A stretch of 64,000 bases of DNA from Lasiodiplodia sp. COLG20 (taxonomy: Eukaryota; Ascomycota; Dothideomycetes; Botryosphaeriales; Botryosphaeriaceae): NCBI GenBank assembly GCA_009801085.1, contig VNWV01000001.1, forward strand, positions 8,246,001 to 8,310,000, in the 5' to 3' direction. The translations under genes were made by a program, and so were the position numbers. Below are positions 20,186 to 32,001 of this stretch, piece after piece (the stretch's first letter is position 1; each line of letters begins with the position of its first letter). The notes under the pieces are model-generated. The model was not told where the DNA came from. It worked only from the letters and a program-made list of their open reading frames with translations, and ran no database searches.

Positions 20186-21848
20186 ATGGCACCTCCTTCG
20201 GCCACTACGACAGTCGGTCACACCGTGTACTTACCTACCACCAATGGCAGCAGTGCTCCTGCCAATGGCCACAAGAATGGCACCGCGAAGCCGCCACCGT
20301 CAATCCCGAAGACGATGAAGCGCTGGGTGGTCCGCAACTTCACCGGGCCGGAAGGGCTTGAGATTGAGGAAGACGTCCCAATGCCGGAGCTCGGTCCCAA
20401 CGACGTTCTTGTAAAGCGTACGTCTAAAAAAAAAATCCACCAGGTCTTGAAATATTGAGAAGTGAAAGAGAGAAAGAGAGGAATAAAGAAGAGCCTTGAA
20501 CGGGAAAAGAACGAAAAAAAAAAAAAAAAACTCACCAACACCACCTTATCCTTTAGTCTCGGCCGCATCCCTCAACTACCGCGACCTCGTGGTAACACGC
20601 GGCAAATACCCATGGGCGCTCACCCTCCCCGTGGTCCCCTGCTCCGACGGCGCCGGCACCGTCGCGGCCGTCGGCTCGCGGGTCACCTCTCTCGCGCCCG
20701 GCGACGCCGTCGCGACGGTCATGAACGGCGCGCACCAGTTCGGCCCCGTGCAACCGCAGAAGCATCTCGAGCACGTGCTGGGCGGATCGATGCCGGGCAC
20801 GCTGGCCGAGTTTGGCGTGTTTCCGGAAGCGTACCTGATCGGCATGCCGAGGAACCTGTCGATGGTCGAGGGCAGCACGCTGAGCTGCGCGGCGCTGACG
20901 GCGTGGGATGCGCTGTACGGGCTGGAAGGGAAGCCGGTGCGGCCCGGCGATTGGGTGTTGACCATGGGGAGCGGGGGTGTGAGTTGTTTTGCTGTGCAGG
21001 TGCGTTGTTGGCCCTTTCTCCCGTTTCCTGACCGTCGTAATTTCCTCTTCCTCTTCTTTCAAGTTTTTCGATATGTATGAGAGAGAGAGAGAGAGTGTGT
21101 GTGTGTGTGTGTGTGCGCTAGAGAAGAGGTGCGGAGGGAAGTATGCATGTGTGCCGACTAATCCTGAATGAAAACCACACAGTTCGCCAAAGCCGCCGGC
21201 GCCAAAGTCATCGCAACAACCTCCTCGGATAAAAAAGCGGAATGTCTCCGCTCCCTCGGCGCGGACCACGTGGTCAACTACCGTGAAGTGCCCGACTGGG
21301 GCGCCGCTGTCGCCGCACTGACCCCCGACGGCGCAGGCGTCGATCTCATCGTCGAGGTCGGTGGCGCGACGACGTTGAAGCAGGTACGTTGTTGGATCAG
21401 CATTATCTGTTTCCCACTCCAACGTCGATCTGGATCTTCGTTTTGCTTGTTTTTTTTTTTTCTTTCCTTCTTTTCCTCCTCCTTCTCTCCCTTTTTCTCT
21501 TCCTCTTCCCAGATGACCACAAGTCCGTACTGACAATTCCCGAAGTCCCTCTCTACAATCAAGGCCGGCGGCCTCATCTCCCTCGTCGGCTTCCGTGGTG
21601 GAGCTCCGGACGCCTCTACCCCCGATCTGGAGCCGCGCCTCCTCGACATTTTTTTCCGCTTCTGCATCGTGCGCACCAGCTTCGTCGGACCACGGACGCA
21701 GTACGAGGCGATGAACCGGGCCATCGAGGCGCTGGATATCAAGCCCGCCATCGACGAGCGGGTGTTCGAGTTTGGCGAGGCGAGGGAGGCGTTTGCGTAT
21801 ATGGAAAGCCAGGGCCACTTTGGAAAAGTCTGTGTGAAACTTGAGTGA
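20186..21848 (+). CDS. Medium-chain dehydrogenase/reductase (zinc-type alcohol dehydrogenase/quinone reductase-like)
   Basis: Four exons: 20186-20417, 20557-20999, 21183-21383, 21546-21848; 392 residues. After a low-complexity leader of about 40 residues comes MKRWVVRNFTGPEGLEIEED and VLVKLSAASLNYRDLVVTRG across the first splice, then VVPCSDGAGTV, GDAVATVMNG, and the NAD(P)-binding GSGGVSCFAVQFAKAAGAKV across the second. The C-terminal domain (SLGADHVVNYREV, GGLISLVGFRGG, FGEAREAFAYMESQGHFGKV) completes an MDR fold. The typical zinc-binding Cys cluster of classical ADH is not seen, so an NAD(P)H-dependent alcohol or quinone-type oxidoreductase is likely; the substrate is unknown. The introns are long for this window (139, 183, 162 nt) and carry poly-A, poly-T and GA/GT microsatellite tracts. 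Confidence 0.95.
21077..21115. repeat. GA/GT compound microsatellite in an intron
   Basis: Within the second intron of the MDR gene, a run of about eight GA units passes directly into about eight GT units. It is likely to vary in length between strains. Confidence 0.8.
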
Positions 21849-22262
21849 AATGAAAGGGTGAGTAAGATTGATTGTACCGTTTGGTAAAAAGCGAGACGGG
21901 CAGGATGAACAGGACGGGAAGAACTCAGTTTGCTAGAAGTAAAACCATGGGATTTTGACGTCCGCGTAGAAGATTTGGGCTGTGGCTATCGTTAAGTTTG
22001 TTGATGTTTTCAGGGATGTAGTAGTGGGAAGATGAAAGGCATGAGAATCTATGACCAAGTCCTCGCTTGAATCTTACAGCTCGAGCACATACCAAATAAA
22101 GACATTGACAGCGGAATAGATCTGTGAATGCGATTTTTTGACATCCGGCACGGATGATGGTATTGATACAGCTAAAGAATAACGTAAACGTTTCCAGACA
22201 TGGCGCGCTCAAGAACACATCAAATAAAAATCATAATACCGACCGTTAAAAAAACGACTCAC
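21849..22262. other. Convergent intergenic space
   Basis: About 410 bp between the 3' ends of the MDR gene (+) and the 7TM gene (-). It holds the two 3' UTRs; no other feature is seen. Confidence 0.5.
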
Positions 22263-23595
22263 TCACACGCCTTGGGAACCAGAGTCCTGGCGCAGGCGGT
22301 CCTCACTCCCCACCCTCGTAATCTCGGGCGGAGACGACTTGTCATCATCCAAATCCACGAAGGCGATGCCGCCCTCCTTTCCTCGGCGCACTCCCAGCCC
22401 TCGCTCCCACTCCTCGATCCCATCCAGTTCCTGGGCATCCAGCTCGTTGTCGTTCCCGCCGCTCAGGACGTAGCCGGCTCGGTGCTGCTGCCGACTCCGC
22501 GACGCTCTGCTCAGCGGCCACCGGATCTTGCTGAGGTTTATGATCGAGTGCGGCTGCTGCTGCTCTGGGAGATTGCTGTCGGGCCCGCTCCGGATGGATT
22601 TGGCGAGCGAGCGCAGGAAGGGGCGGTACGTGGCGAGGTTGGCGGCCGTCATCCCAACCGTGGCTTCGAGCGCCGACCAGAACGCGACCGGCGGAGAGAG
22701 GGGGACGGCGCTGTTGGACGGCCTGATGGTGAAGAGAGCGATGAGGCGGACGATGATGCCGCTGCTGGCACTGCGGGTGGGATGCGAGTCAGCTTCCACA
22801 GTGAATTGGTTTCCTAATGGGCATGGCACATACACTGCACCTAGGCCGAGAAGGGCGAGAGCGCTGATTTTAGTGCGCCGGTTCATTGTGACGTTGGGGA
22901 TGATGATGAAGAGAGGGATACTGTTTAGCGTCCAGTCGGCGATGATGGAAACGAGGGTATGGACAAAGGTTGTGCCAATAATGATGCTGTCGCGGAGACA
23001 GGTGCCGGACGTGTCGCCGGTGAAATGGGTCCAGAAAAAAGAGATTGGAGTACACTGGTTGAGGAGGACGAAGAAGTAGGCAATGGAATAGGTCGTGTTG
23101 ACAACCATCAAGACCTTGATGGTCCAGATGTGCCACATGACGGGCGTGAGACGGAGGTAGAAGCAGCAGACGGAAAGGCGGAAGAACCTGCCACTTGTCA
23201 GAAAGTGCGTTCGGGAAGATGAATGGAAAGGCGACCAACATGGAAGTAGTGACGTAGCCTTCCTCCGCGAAGATGACTGACTGTTGGCGAGGTTAGTGCT
23301 TGTCTAGTCAGTGGAATAAGCTTATACCTACTTTGTACAATTTGACTAAGGTGTCGACAGGAAGGGTGTATGCCGGGCTGCCAAATGAGTTCGCCGCGAG
23401 ACAGAACATGCCGGCAGCCATGATGGTGAAGCAGATGACAGCCCAAGTCATCATCCAATCATCCCATCCCCAGGAGCGGAGCATGTGAGCCCTCACATAG
23501 ATGCGGAGAGAGAGGGTGGACCAGACGAGGAAGAGGCCAAATCCACCCAAAATGTACATGGAATTGCCTCGCCCGCCGGCAATGTCGAACGTCAT
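22263..23595 (-). CDS. PTH11-like/fungal rhodopsin-domain 7TM protein
   Basis: Four exons: 23595-23332, 23280-23240, 23187-22834, 22770-22263; 388 residues. The sequence follows the fungal rhodopsin (PTH11-type) layout. A first helix (ILGGFGLFLVWSTLSLRIYV) is followed by the hallmark SWGWDDWMM loop, more helices, FFRLSVCCFYLRLTP across the second splice, LNQCTPISFFW, and NRRTKISALALLGLG before intron 3. A cytoplasmic tail of about 130 residues is polar and acidic (FVDLDDDKSSPPEITRV). Intron 2 uses a weak GTTGGT donor, but it alone restores TTSM-FFRL and the reading frame. No CFEM domain precedes the helices. Such proteins are plasma-membrane receptors or receptor-like proteins; PTH11 senses host surface cues in Magnaporthe, but the ligand here is unknown. 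The N-terminus could be longer through an upstream exon. Confidence 0.9.
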
Positions 23596-26500
23596 GTTGG
23601 CGGCGACTTCAAAGAGCGTGAGTTGAGTGGAGTCTGGATCTGGAGAGGGAAGCGGCTGGCCATTGGATCTTAACTGAAACTGGCCGTGCCCCCATGGTCA
23701 AGTCAAGGGCGGGCAGTGTTTTAGGAAGGGAGGTCAGCCAAGTTTAAGCCAGGATGTCGGTGGCTGGCTTTTACGGAACGCCAGGAGAAGCGCGACCGTG
23801 CCAAACTCTGATTGCCGAACGCCAACGCTGGATAAGCGAGCTAATAAAAGCGGATGTGAGGGAACTACCAAAAGGCTACGGAGGCACTGCCGCTGAAGAA
23901 GGGCCGAAGTTTGAGGCCGCGGGGCCTTGGACCCCCAGTAGTTCGTCTCCATCCCAGCGTTGATCTGCTTGATCTGCACCGCCGTCTAAAGACGGCCAAA
24001 ATGCCTCTGCTGCTCCCGCTCACAAATCACTACCGCCGGCAAATGCAAACACGCGCCCGGTCCCAGTCCCTGCTTGCTCGTCAGCCAACTCTGACGCCCA
24101 CGTGTGTGCGTCCCGCCCGGAGCCACGTGGAGGATGCGGATGACGGCTGTTGGAGGATCCGCGTCAATTTTCAGGCCCCTCGATCGGGAATGCCTTCCTT
24201 GCACTGTGTGAGGCGGGCTCGGTCCGAAACTGCCCACCACTACAACTCAGTTGGATTCAAGCCCAGCAGCGGGGGAGGGCGGAGCGCAACGGGGAGGACT
24301 TGGTTTGACAGGAGGCCGCGTCTGCGGACACAACCTAGCGCATGGACGAACCTCGGCCCGCAGTCATGGTTCTGGGCCGGCGTTCCTGGGCAAACGGATC
24401 GTGCTTACCACCTCCCTATGGGAACACTGGGACTGGAGAGAGGTATTATTTGTTTTTGCAACGCCATCTACCTACAACCCGCGTGTCTGGAACCTTCAGC
24501 CACACCGCGCAAATCCGATGCTTGAACTCCCTTTTCCGAGGCAATGCCACGTGCTGCTCTTTCAAGTGCGTCATCGACTTGCTTACGCGGTATTCTCTCC
24601 ACTTCGCTGTTCATGTCTACGTTTTGGTGCACGCTACGCATCACTGGTGGGTTGCCTAAGCATTTAAGCTTTCATGCTTCCTGCAACCTCTCTTCCAGTG
24701 GATCTCGCACCACTCGACATCTGACATGGTTAATGGTTGTCAGTGTTGCCTATTGCGACAATGAAGGAGTGCAATCACGCCTCGTCATGAATGCTGGAGT
24801 CAGTGTTTCGCTAGATAGATTTAGTGTTAGGAGCTGCTGTAGGATTTAAGACAACACCAGATTAACCATTTACAGTCACCGTCCAGTGTCTACCTAAAAC
24901 CGCTGTTACCACCGGTGTCCGTGAGTATTAGTGACCATGTGAAAATTCCAGGCTTCATTGTCCATCAAACTTTCATTGTGAACACTTTTCAGCTAGTGGC
25001 AGCGTCGAGACGTACAAGAAGGGATGTCCCTGCAATCCTCTCTTCGAGTCCTTCTCATTCCCGGCGATCAGCTCTTACCTCCGGAACTTCTGCCTAAACT
25101 AACTCTAATCATCCATGATCGCCAAACACCCCATCGAGCTACATTTGTAAATCTATGACCAAGTCCTCGGCCGATATTCGACAAACGACATCCTCGATAT
25201 TGAGCCCTACAACCGCTCTGCCGAGCACACCTACTGCTGGGACCCAGAGCACTTCTCTACCTTCCGCTGACAAAGCCAATGCCACCAATGTTAACTGGAG
25301 CGACGCGTACCTCGCACCGGACCATGCCACGGCCGACGCACCGTCTGAACCTTCCTCCCTTCTCCTCCTAATGTATGTCTTACACTACCACACGCCCCTC
25401 CCTCATCAGTTTGCCGGACGCTACTCCGCCGCAAGCACTAACAAATACGCCACGCAGTCCGCGGCGCCACCACCATAATAGCTCCACCGCGAAGCCACCC
25501 CCCACCCACCTCTCTACACCTTTGACTCCGCCTCCCCTTGCCGTCTTCTACCATTTCGCACCATCCATCCCGGCGGCCCGCCGCTTCTCGGTCATCCGAG
25601 CCGTCGCTACGAAGTGATCGACTCCTTCTAAAGTAGCACGAGATTGGTGGCCCATTCTCCGGCAACCGCCATATGGCGCCAACGGAAGAAAAAAAAAAAA
25701 AAAAGGGTGATGGCGGGAAGCGGAACACGGATGGGTCCTTGGGACACGGGTGTGTGCGCCTCTTTGCGCGCTCTTGAAAACCCTTATCACCGACCTGCAG
25801 TAACTGCGCTCGTTGAAATAAAGGGTTTAGCTGGGAGACGGGGTTTCTAATCCTGCACACGCGTACTACGACGGAGAGCGCAAAGAGCGCGGGGAAAGTC
25901 GTTCACGCAGATTCTGGGGACGCTCAATCAGGGGGGCGCGTGGCATGGCGCGGCAGCGGCGGCTGCGGTAGCGGCAGTGGCGGCGCCTTGAGTCTGCGGG
26001 GAAGGTTTGAGAAGGAGTTCATTGTCGCGCTACGAGAAAAGGTGGCGGACGACGTTTAGGAGGCGCAGTTCGTGGATGCGGGGTCCAAATTGGCGGATAT
26101 GGTGGAGATTGAGGAGGTGATGAAGGATTTCCCGGGATGCGAGAGGTTGTGTCGTGGGGGCTATTTTGGGTGCGAGGGCCGTGGAAGATTCTTCGCGGAC
26201 GAATTCGGTGGATTGGTTGTGTAGGGGGGGATACTCTGCGTATTCGTCGTGTCTTGATGAATACGTACAGAGGGGTGCCGCTCCTAATGGCTAGCGTAAA
26301 GGCACCAGCAGTGGCTGTGAGCCGTCCCGCCATTGTGATTCGTTCCATTTATTGCACGCTTACTTCTCGGTCCCAAGAAACAGCATTTCACGCTAGTGCT
26401 TGGACGTCGAACCCCTCTGTAGTGCACCGATCTGTTGGCTTCTTCGAATGCGGCCACTCTCATGCCCTATGAAAACGGCAGCTTCCAAGTGTATAGCATA

Positions 26501-26657
26501 CCTTGTACCGAGAAGAGGTTTCCACACTCGCTGAAAGTCACTTGCCGATATTTCCATCACCAAATACCATCAGATGAATATTAAGGTCCAGTTTTCCAAA
26601 TTCGAAATCATCATTTGTTTATTTATTCTGTGCTACCCCTCTCAACCCCTGTAAACC
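23596..26657. other. Gene-poor stretch of ~3 kb
   Basis: No intact gene is supported. Frames at 23911-24667 have no domain or splice logic. Between 25.1 and 26.2 kb are coding-like pieces listed separately. A poly-A run lies at 25688-25704. Confidence 0.45.
25100..26225 (+). pseudogene. Possible decayed coding region, family unknown
   Basis: Two plus-strand pieces have good codon character but contain stops. At about 25110-25270 a frame reads MIAKHPIELHL-stop-IYDQVLGRYSTNDILDIEPYN and ends at TGA. At about 26007-26225 another reads RFEKEFIVALREKVADDV-stop-EAQFVDAGSKLADMVEIEEV, continuing to TAG with G/C-ending codons. They may be remnants of one or two genes. I recognise no family; chance open frames are the alternative. 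Confidence 0.2.
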
Positions 26658-28611
26658 TCAGTCCTGTCTCTCAACTCTCACCACCTCCCCCTTCCCAACT
26701 TCGGCTACACTTCCACCCCTCTCTAGCTCCACCGCCTTATCCATAGCACCGCCCACTGTGCTCTTCTCCACATTCACTTCTGACTCACGGTGCGCGTCCA
26801 AGCTCTCCCGGTTGAAGAAATTGACATATACAGGGAAGATCCACGCGGCGACGTAGAAGGCAGTCGGAATGGCCATGGCGGTGTGGAAGTTTCCCGTCGA
26901 GGTGGCAACAGCACCGGTCACTGAGGAGAAAGCGAGTTAGATTAGCGGAAGTTACTGTCAGAAGAGCAGAAGGGGGAGAGGGTAAGGTAAAGGAAAGTGA
27001 GTGAGGATTGAGAACATACTAGGAGGGATGGCAGCACCGCCAGAGATGGCGGCAACCAACATGCTGCCGCCGCGCTTAGTATGGCGACCAAGGCCGCGCA
27101 GGGCGAGGGTGAAGATAGTAGCGAAGCAGATCTGTGAACGATCCCGTTTCAGTCAGTCAAGTGTCACCTCCCGCAAGAAGCACTGGTTTTGGTCCACTCA
27201 CGCTCTCAAAGCACAACACCAGTATCAGCATCGCCACGCTTGTTTTCCCGTGCGTCAAGACAGCGGCGAGACCGAAGACGAAGCAGAGCCCAAGGTAGAT
27301 TGCGAGCATGTAACGCGGCTTGAAGGCTTTGTTGGCCATCAAGCCGGAACCGACGAAGCGCATAAAGGCATAGCAGCCCTGTCCGACGGCGAGCAGATTC
27401 GCTGTAGATATACCCTCGTTAGCCCACAACTACCCCTTTCCGTAAATGAATAGACAAAGAAGTAGAAGACACTTACAGCTCGTTGCACTTGAATAGCCGG
27501 CCTCCTGACAGAAGTTGATGAAGTAGTTCGCGACGGCCACCTGCGCGCCAACATAGCAGAACTGACTCCACACGCCCAGGAATAGGTTGTACTGCTTGCG
27601 GAACGGACCTTCACCCTCACCCGACTCGCCATTATGTCCACCCTCAGCGATTTCGCGCTCCTGAACAGCCATGTCGGCGTCTGTCACTTCCGGCATGGGC
27701 ACGATCCAGAACATGATAATGAGCAGGGCGACGAAACCCGCGACGCCGAGGTAGACCCACTACTCATTTTCCCCATCAGCTTCTGTATGCTACAGAGGCG
27801 GGAGAAGGGAGAAATTAGAACAACTCACCTGCACATTCCTCAGCCCCTGTTTCGTGTCCACCGTGTCGGCGAAGAAGACCCTGCTCGCCAGCAACGGCGC
27901 GACGAACGAGCCCACGCCCTGCACGCCCTGCGCGAGGTTCAGCCTGATCTCGCTGTAGCGCGGCGGGCCGCAGATGGACAGGAAGTTGTCCGCGCCCGTC
28001 TCGAGCGTCGACAGGCCCGCCCCCACCACGAACATCGATCCGCAGAAGCCGCCGAACGATTCCTTGACGCCCGACGGCCAGAAGAGCAGGCACCCGACCG
28101 CGAGAACTGCCAGACCTAGTTGTTGCAGGAATCTGCATCAGCGGATGTCTGTATTGTGCGAGTGTATGTACGGCGGCGAGTGTGGGCGGAGCTGATGAAC
28201 CGAACTAACCGGTCATGAAGGTGACGCGGAAACCATAATGCCGCAGAATCCAGCCGGAGATGGTCAGTGGGCAGAGGAAGTAGGCGCCGAAGTATGCGGC
28301 AGACAGGCCGGATGCCTTGCTGGCAGTGATGTTAAGGTCGGCTTGGAAGTGCGAGTTCAAGACATCGAGGAGGCCGTAGGCGAAGCCCCAGAGGAAGAAA
28401 AGAATTGTGACTACAGAGTGGCAAAGCTGTATTAGCGCCGATCAAGACTGAATAAGGTGCCTTGAGGTCTGTAACATTCCCCTGCTGGCTAAGTAAGTAT
28501 CCTGGGAAGCTCACCGAGAGAATTTGGCAGCAAGGACTGCTTCAGGGTCAAATGTCCACCCCGAGTGACAGCATGATCGTCAGCAACAATCGCCCGTTTG
28601 AAGAGCGCCAT
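26658..28611 (-). CDS. FucP-type MFS sugar transporter (L-fucose permease-like)
   Basis: Seven exons: 28611-28515, 28410-28210, 28115-27829, 27759-27477, 27401-27202, 27131-27020, 26920-26658; 480 residues, all junctions frame-consistent. Introns are 69-104 nt. The N-terminal cytoplasmic segment is followed by VTILFFLWGFAYGLLDVLNS, the signature first helix of the fucose/glucose permease (FHS) family, then LSAAYFGAYFLCPLTISGWI, FVVGAGLSTLETGADNFLS and YSEIRLNLAQGVQGVGSFVA. The second half includes QFCYVGAQVAVANYFINFCQ and RFVGSGLMANKAFKPRYML. About 12 helices are predictable, with a charged C-terminal tail. Homologues are proton symporters for L-fucose, glucose or galactose; the true substrate here is not visible. 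The gene appears intact. Confidence 0.95.
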
Positions 28612-31524
28612 TTCACTGGAAAGAGACTGAAGTGGCGAAAAAAGTGAAGTGTGACGAGGAAGCAGCGAGCGAGCTGCGAGTATGGGGCCCCGGAAATCTC
28701 TTCAAGCTACCCAGCCTTCTTAAGAATCAATGAGTTGAACCCTCCATGTGCGGAGCTCGCGCTTGCATTCCCACCGAAGCCGCGCCTAGATCTGGGGGAA
28801 GGGAAGCGCCGCATGTGGAGATCCATTCGGCATTTCCGAAAAGGCAACATGGCTGCGGAGCGTGATGCGTCGCGCACACCACAGTCACGCACCGAAAAGG
28901 CTGCATCGCCGTACGGTAGGAGCCGGCAGCACGTACCGGGTTGGATGAGAGCTCTGCGACATGGTAGCAGCTGCCATTTGGTGGCTGAGGCGTTGTCTGC
29001 AGCTCGGTGCTGTTTACCCCGGTTCCCCGCCCAACTTGACCCGAAAAGCGCGGGGTGGGGCGTTCTGGGGTATACCAAGCGCTCCGAACCAGAAATCCGG
29101 GGAATGCCATGGCTGTTCAAGATTCCTTCGGCAGGGCTTAACTTGGTGCCTAGCCTCTTATTCGTCCGTACTGTAGTGCTTGTTACAACTACTGCGGGGA
29201 GAATGGACCCATATATGGATGGTTTCGAATACGAGTACGTCGGTTTGCACTATCTGTTGGTACAATATGAGTGATCTTACATGTAGCTACTTACATTTGT
29301 AGGAATGCCGTAGGAGGATTTTCAACCAGACTCAGGTAGTTTGTTCTCTATCAAATTTGCCAGCGAGTGAACTGAGACGTGGATTTATATTGCTTTAGGA
29401 GTTATTTGCGGTCAGCATAAACTTCTGTGAAAACCTCACGTGCGTTCAAATAGAAATTGGCACTGGACTCAGTCAACTGGTGGATTTGCTTTTTGCTCAT
29501 GTCATGGGTAACTGAAGCTATGGTCTGGACGTATATGCAGAATTTTTGACTCAACACTCTCGTCCGGACGACAGCTTCAACTACCCACACATGTAATTTT
29601 TCTAAGGCAGAGCTAGGGTGTGGTTACGCTATATTCTAGAGCCCTACTATTCTTCGCGCTAGCCATCAGCTACAGCACTCTTCTGTATGCTTATCAGGCG
29701 ATCTGGTTGCAATTGAGTACATCCGATATGCGTGAAGATTCAAGTTCAGAGACTAATACTTGGACTGTATGTTCTTTTCATCTCCAGCTCCAGTCATTTT
29801 TCCCCCTGTGTTTCATGAAGGCCACGGTATAGCACTCTCATCTTGTTTCTGGTAATCCCTCGTAGAGGGCGCCGGCAGCGGATGAATGGAATGAAAGCTT
29901 CAATAAGAAGATAGAAACTTACACCTTCAAGATGGGTACTGAGCCCTCCTGCTTATGATACAACCACAGACTTACCTCCAGTGGTCGTGATATCCAGTCA
30001 ATTGAGGATCTACCTGTGAGTGCAACCTCCAGCATTTGTAACTATTCTTGATGTCCCGTCCCAGCGAGTAAATTGAGAACTGTTCTTCCCATCTTCTTCA
30101 AGCTTCCCAGCAGGCTGGTCCCCTCCCGTTCCGCGACAATCAGCCGCAAAGGCCACAGCCTGGCGCCGTTTATCCGATCGGAGTATCTCCCGGTGATCGC
30201 AGGCCGCGTGAAACCTCTCCTTTCGAGGCGCCAGCCAGTGGGACGTTCACGAGGGAGATCTCCTTCAGCCGCACTTCGCCACCTCCGGATCGGCTCGCGC
30301 GCTCCAGCAGCGGGCACCTTACCTTCCGTAACCTTGTTGCAGATCTGTTTCGTCTGAGATGATACCGGCCGCAGGAAGAAAAGTTTTGCACGGAGCGGTG
30401 CCGCGTGGAGCAAGTCTTTTCCGACGTCATCTGCTTGACTTCAAGCGTACTTCGTATTGCCTCAATTGAGATATGATAGCACTCGTCAATTGGGGCCTTC
30501 GTCTGTCTCCTTTTCAAGCCCCACTGATCGGCATTGATATCGGCGCCATGTGGACCAAGTTCTCAATGGTTTTTTGCTGGTTGGCGGCATCGACGGTCAA
30601 TTGGGACACAAGAGAAGATTCTAAGAAAGCGAAAGGGTGAATGGTCCCAACAATTTATCAGTCTGCATGTCACATAGGACCGGATCGCTGTGAGACTGGG
30701 AAGAGATTGTTGGGCGGGCGTGATCTAGCTGAGATGAGGGCGAAAATATCGCTGGGTGGTGGTGTCGTTCTCCTGAATCAGGCAGCAAGGTTGCAATTTT
30801 CCGTTACGGCAGATGATGGGCGAAATATGAGCAGAAATTTCCAGAAGTCCGGCATGATAGGGTCCCGTGCGCCTAGTGAAATTGGGGTGCCTCGTGACAC
30901 ACGGAAGGCGGAGCCGTTGACGGTGCAAGAGCGAGCAACGGCGATGCAACTTGTGCGAAGATGTGCCGCGCCATCATGTTTCAATTGAGAGCAATGGCTG
31001 GCGCGTTTCTCAATGGTGGGGGGCGCTAAGGGGACGAAGGCCGGAGGGAAGCCGGCCGAAACATCAGGGTCCAACCCCCAACTTCCAAAAGCTCGCGGCT
31101 CAAACACACCCCGGTCCCAGCTGCGTCGACCTCTTTTGCCCAACAGGGGCACATGTCCTGATCCTGGAGTGAAGCTCGATGAGACTGGAAGAGCCAGGAG
31201 CTTACCGTGAAAGCATGATAGATTCTAGCAGCGTGTAACATGAAGTGGATCGAAACAACGACCTTCGTCGTCCCGTCTGTCGTGCCCATATCTTCACCAT
31301 GGCAGGCGTCATCATCTGGCCGTGATGCAGCATCACAATGACGGTGATGGTATGGTATAATGTCCCGAATGGCTTCCCAAGAAAAAGAAAAGAAAAGGGA
31401 AACAAAAAGAAAAAAAAATGTGTGGCTGTTTATACATCCAATCCTGTACAAATATCTGGTATCACACCAAACTCCGAATACGCGTTCCTTTGAATGACTT
31501 GTTTGCAATTTCCTTTCGCTTTCC
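28612..31524. other. Intergenic, ~2.9 kb
   Basis: Holds the promoter of the FucP-like gene, a second MITE copy (about 29440-29687), and the 3' side of the coiled-coil gene. A 207-codon plus frame at 28651-29274 lies in the promoter and shows no domain. No gene is supported. Confidence 0.5.
29440..29687. repeat. MITE, copy B
   Basis: The core at 29504-29588 matches copy A in the same orientation: preceded by TTTGCTCATGTC, then ATGGGTA, GAAGCTAT, GGACGTATATG, AGAATTTTTGA, CTCTCGTCCGGACG, CAGCTTCAACTACCCA. The right flank is also shared with copy A (TTCTTCGCGCTAGCCATC, ending TTCTG-TA at about 29687). The left outer arm is diverged, so the left end is approximate. It sits upstream of the FucP-like gene. 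Confidence 0.7.
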
Positions 31525-32001
31525 TCACGCCGAGATGCCCTTGCTGGTCGGGCGGCTGCCTTGCATGGCCGGCGTCGCGTCAGAGGGACTCTTCTGCTCT
31601 TGCACAGGGCTCTTGCCGTCGTCGGATGACGACGAGTCACCCTTGGCTGCCCTCAGGCGCTCCTCAGCCGCGCGCAGCCGGGCCTCCAGGGCCTCAAGCT
31701 CGGCATTCTGCGACGTAAGCGCCTGCTGCCTGTCGGGGCGTCAGCATGCTGAGGACTGAGACGAGGTGGTGGTGGCTTGGCTCACTTCTGGTCGACCTCC
31801 TTCTCAACCTCGTCGAACTTCCCGCTCAGGTTGAAGATGTCGTCAAGCGCGGCAGAGAAGTTTTTGGCAATCTGGCTGTGCAGCGGTCAGCTTGGGGGGC
31901 CGAAAGCGGGGAGCGCTGGGCGGGGGCGGAGCGTACGACTGCGGGCGCTGCTTGGGGACCCAGTCGCGGTCTGGGCTTGCGGAGGCGCTCTGGCTGTCCA
32001 T
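31525..32001 (-). CDS. Small coiled-coil protein of unknown function
   Basis: Three exons: 32001-31937, 31875-31786, 31729-31525; 119 residues. Both introns (61 and 56 nt) have GT...CAG ends and keep the frame. The N-terminus carries SASPDRDWVPKQRPQS, followed by an amphipathic segment (SQIAKNFSAALDDIFNLSGK) and a heptad-like coiled coil rich in Glu, Lys, Gln and Leu (EVEKEVDQKKQAL; AELEALEARLRAAEERLRAA). The tail is Ser/Asp/Lys-rich. No signal peptide or membrane segment is seen. The splice pattern and composition look like a real, conserved gene, but I do not recognise the family. It is divergently transcribed from the bromodomain gene, with 965 bp between the two start codons. Confidence 0.78.

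Noticed and set aside
20553..21818. 421-codon minus-strand frame
   Set aside because: It is antisense to the MDR oxidoreductase exons and introns and reads low-complexity His/Arg/Gly sequence; an artefact of GC-rich third positions.
28651..29274. 207-codon plus-strand frame in the FucP-like promoter
   Set aside because: No domain, irregular codon use and no splice or start context; likely chance.
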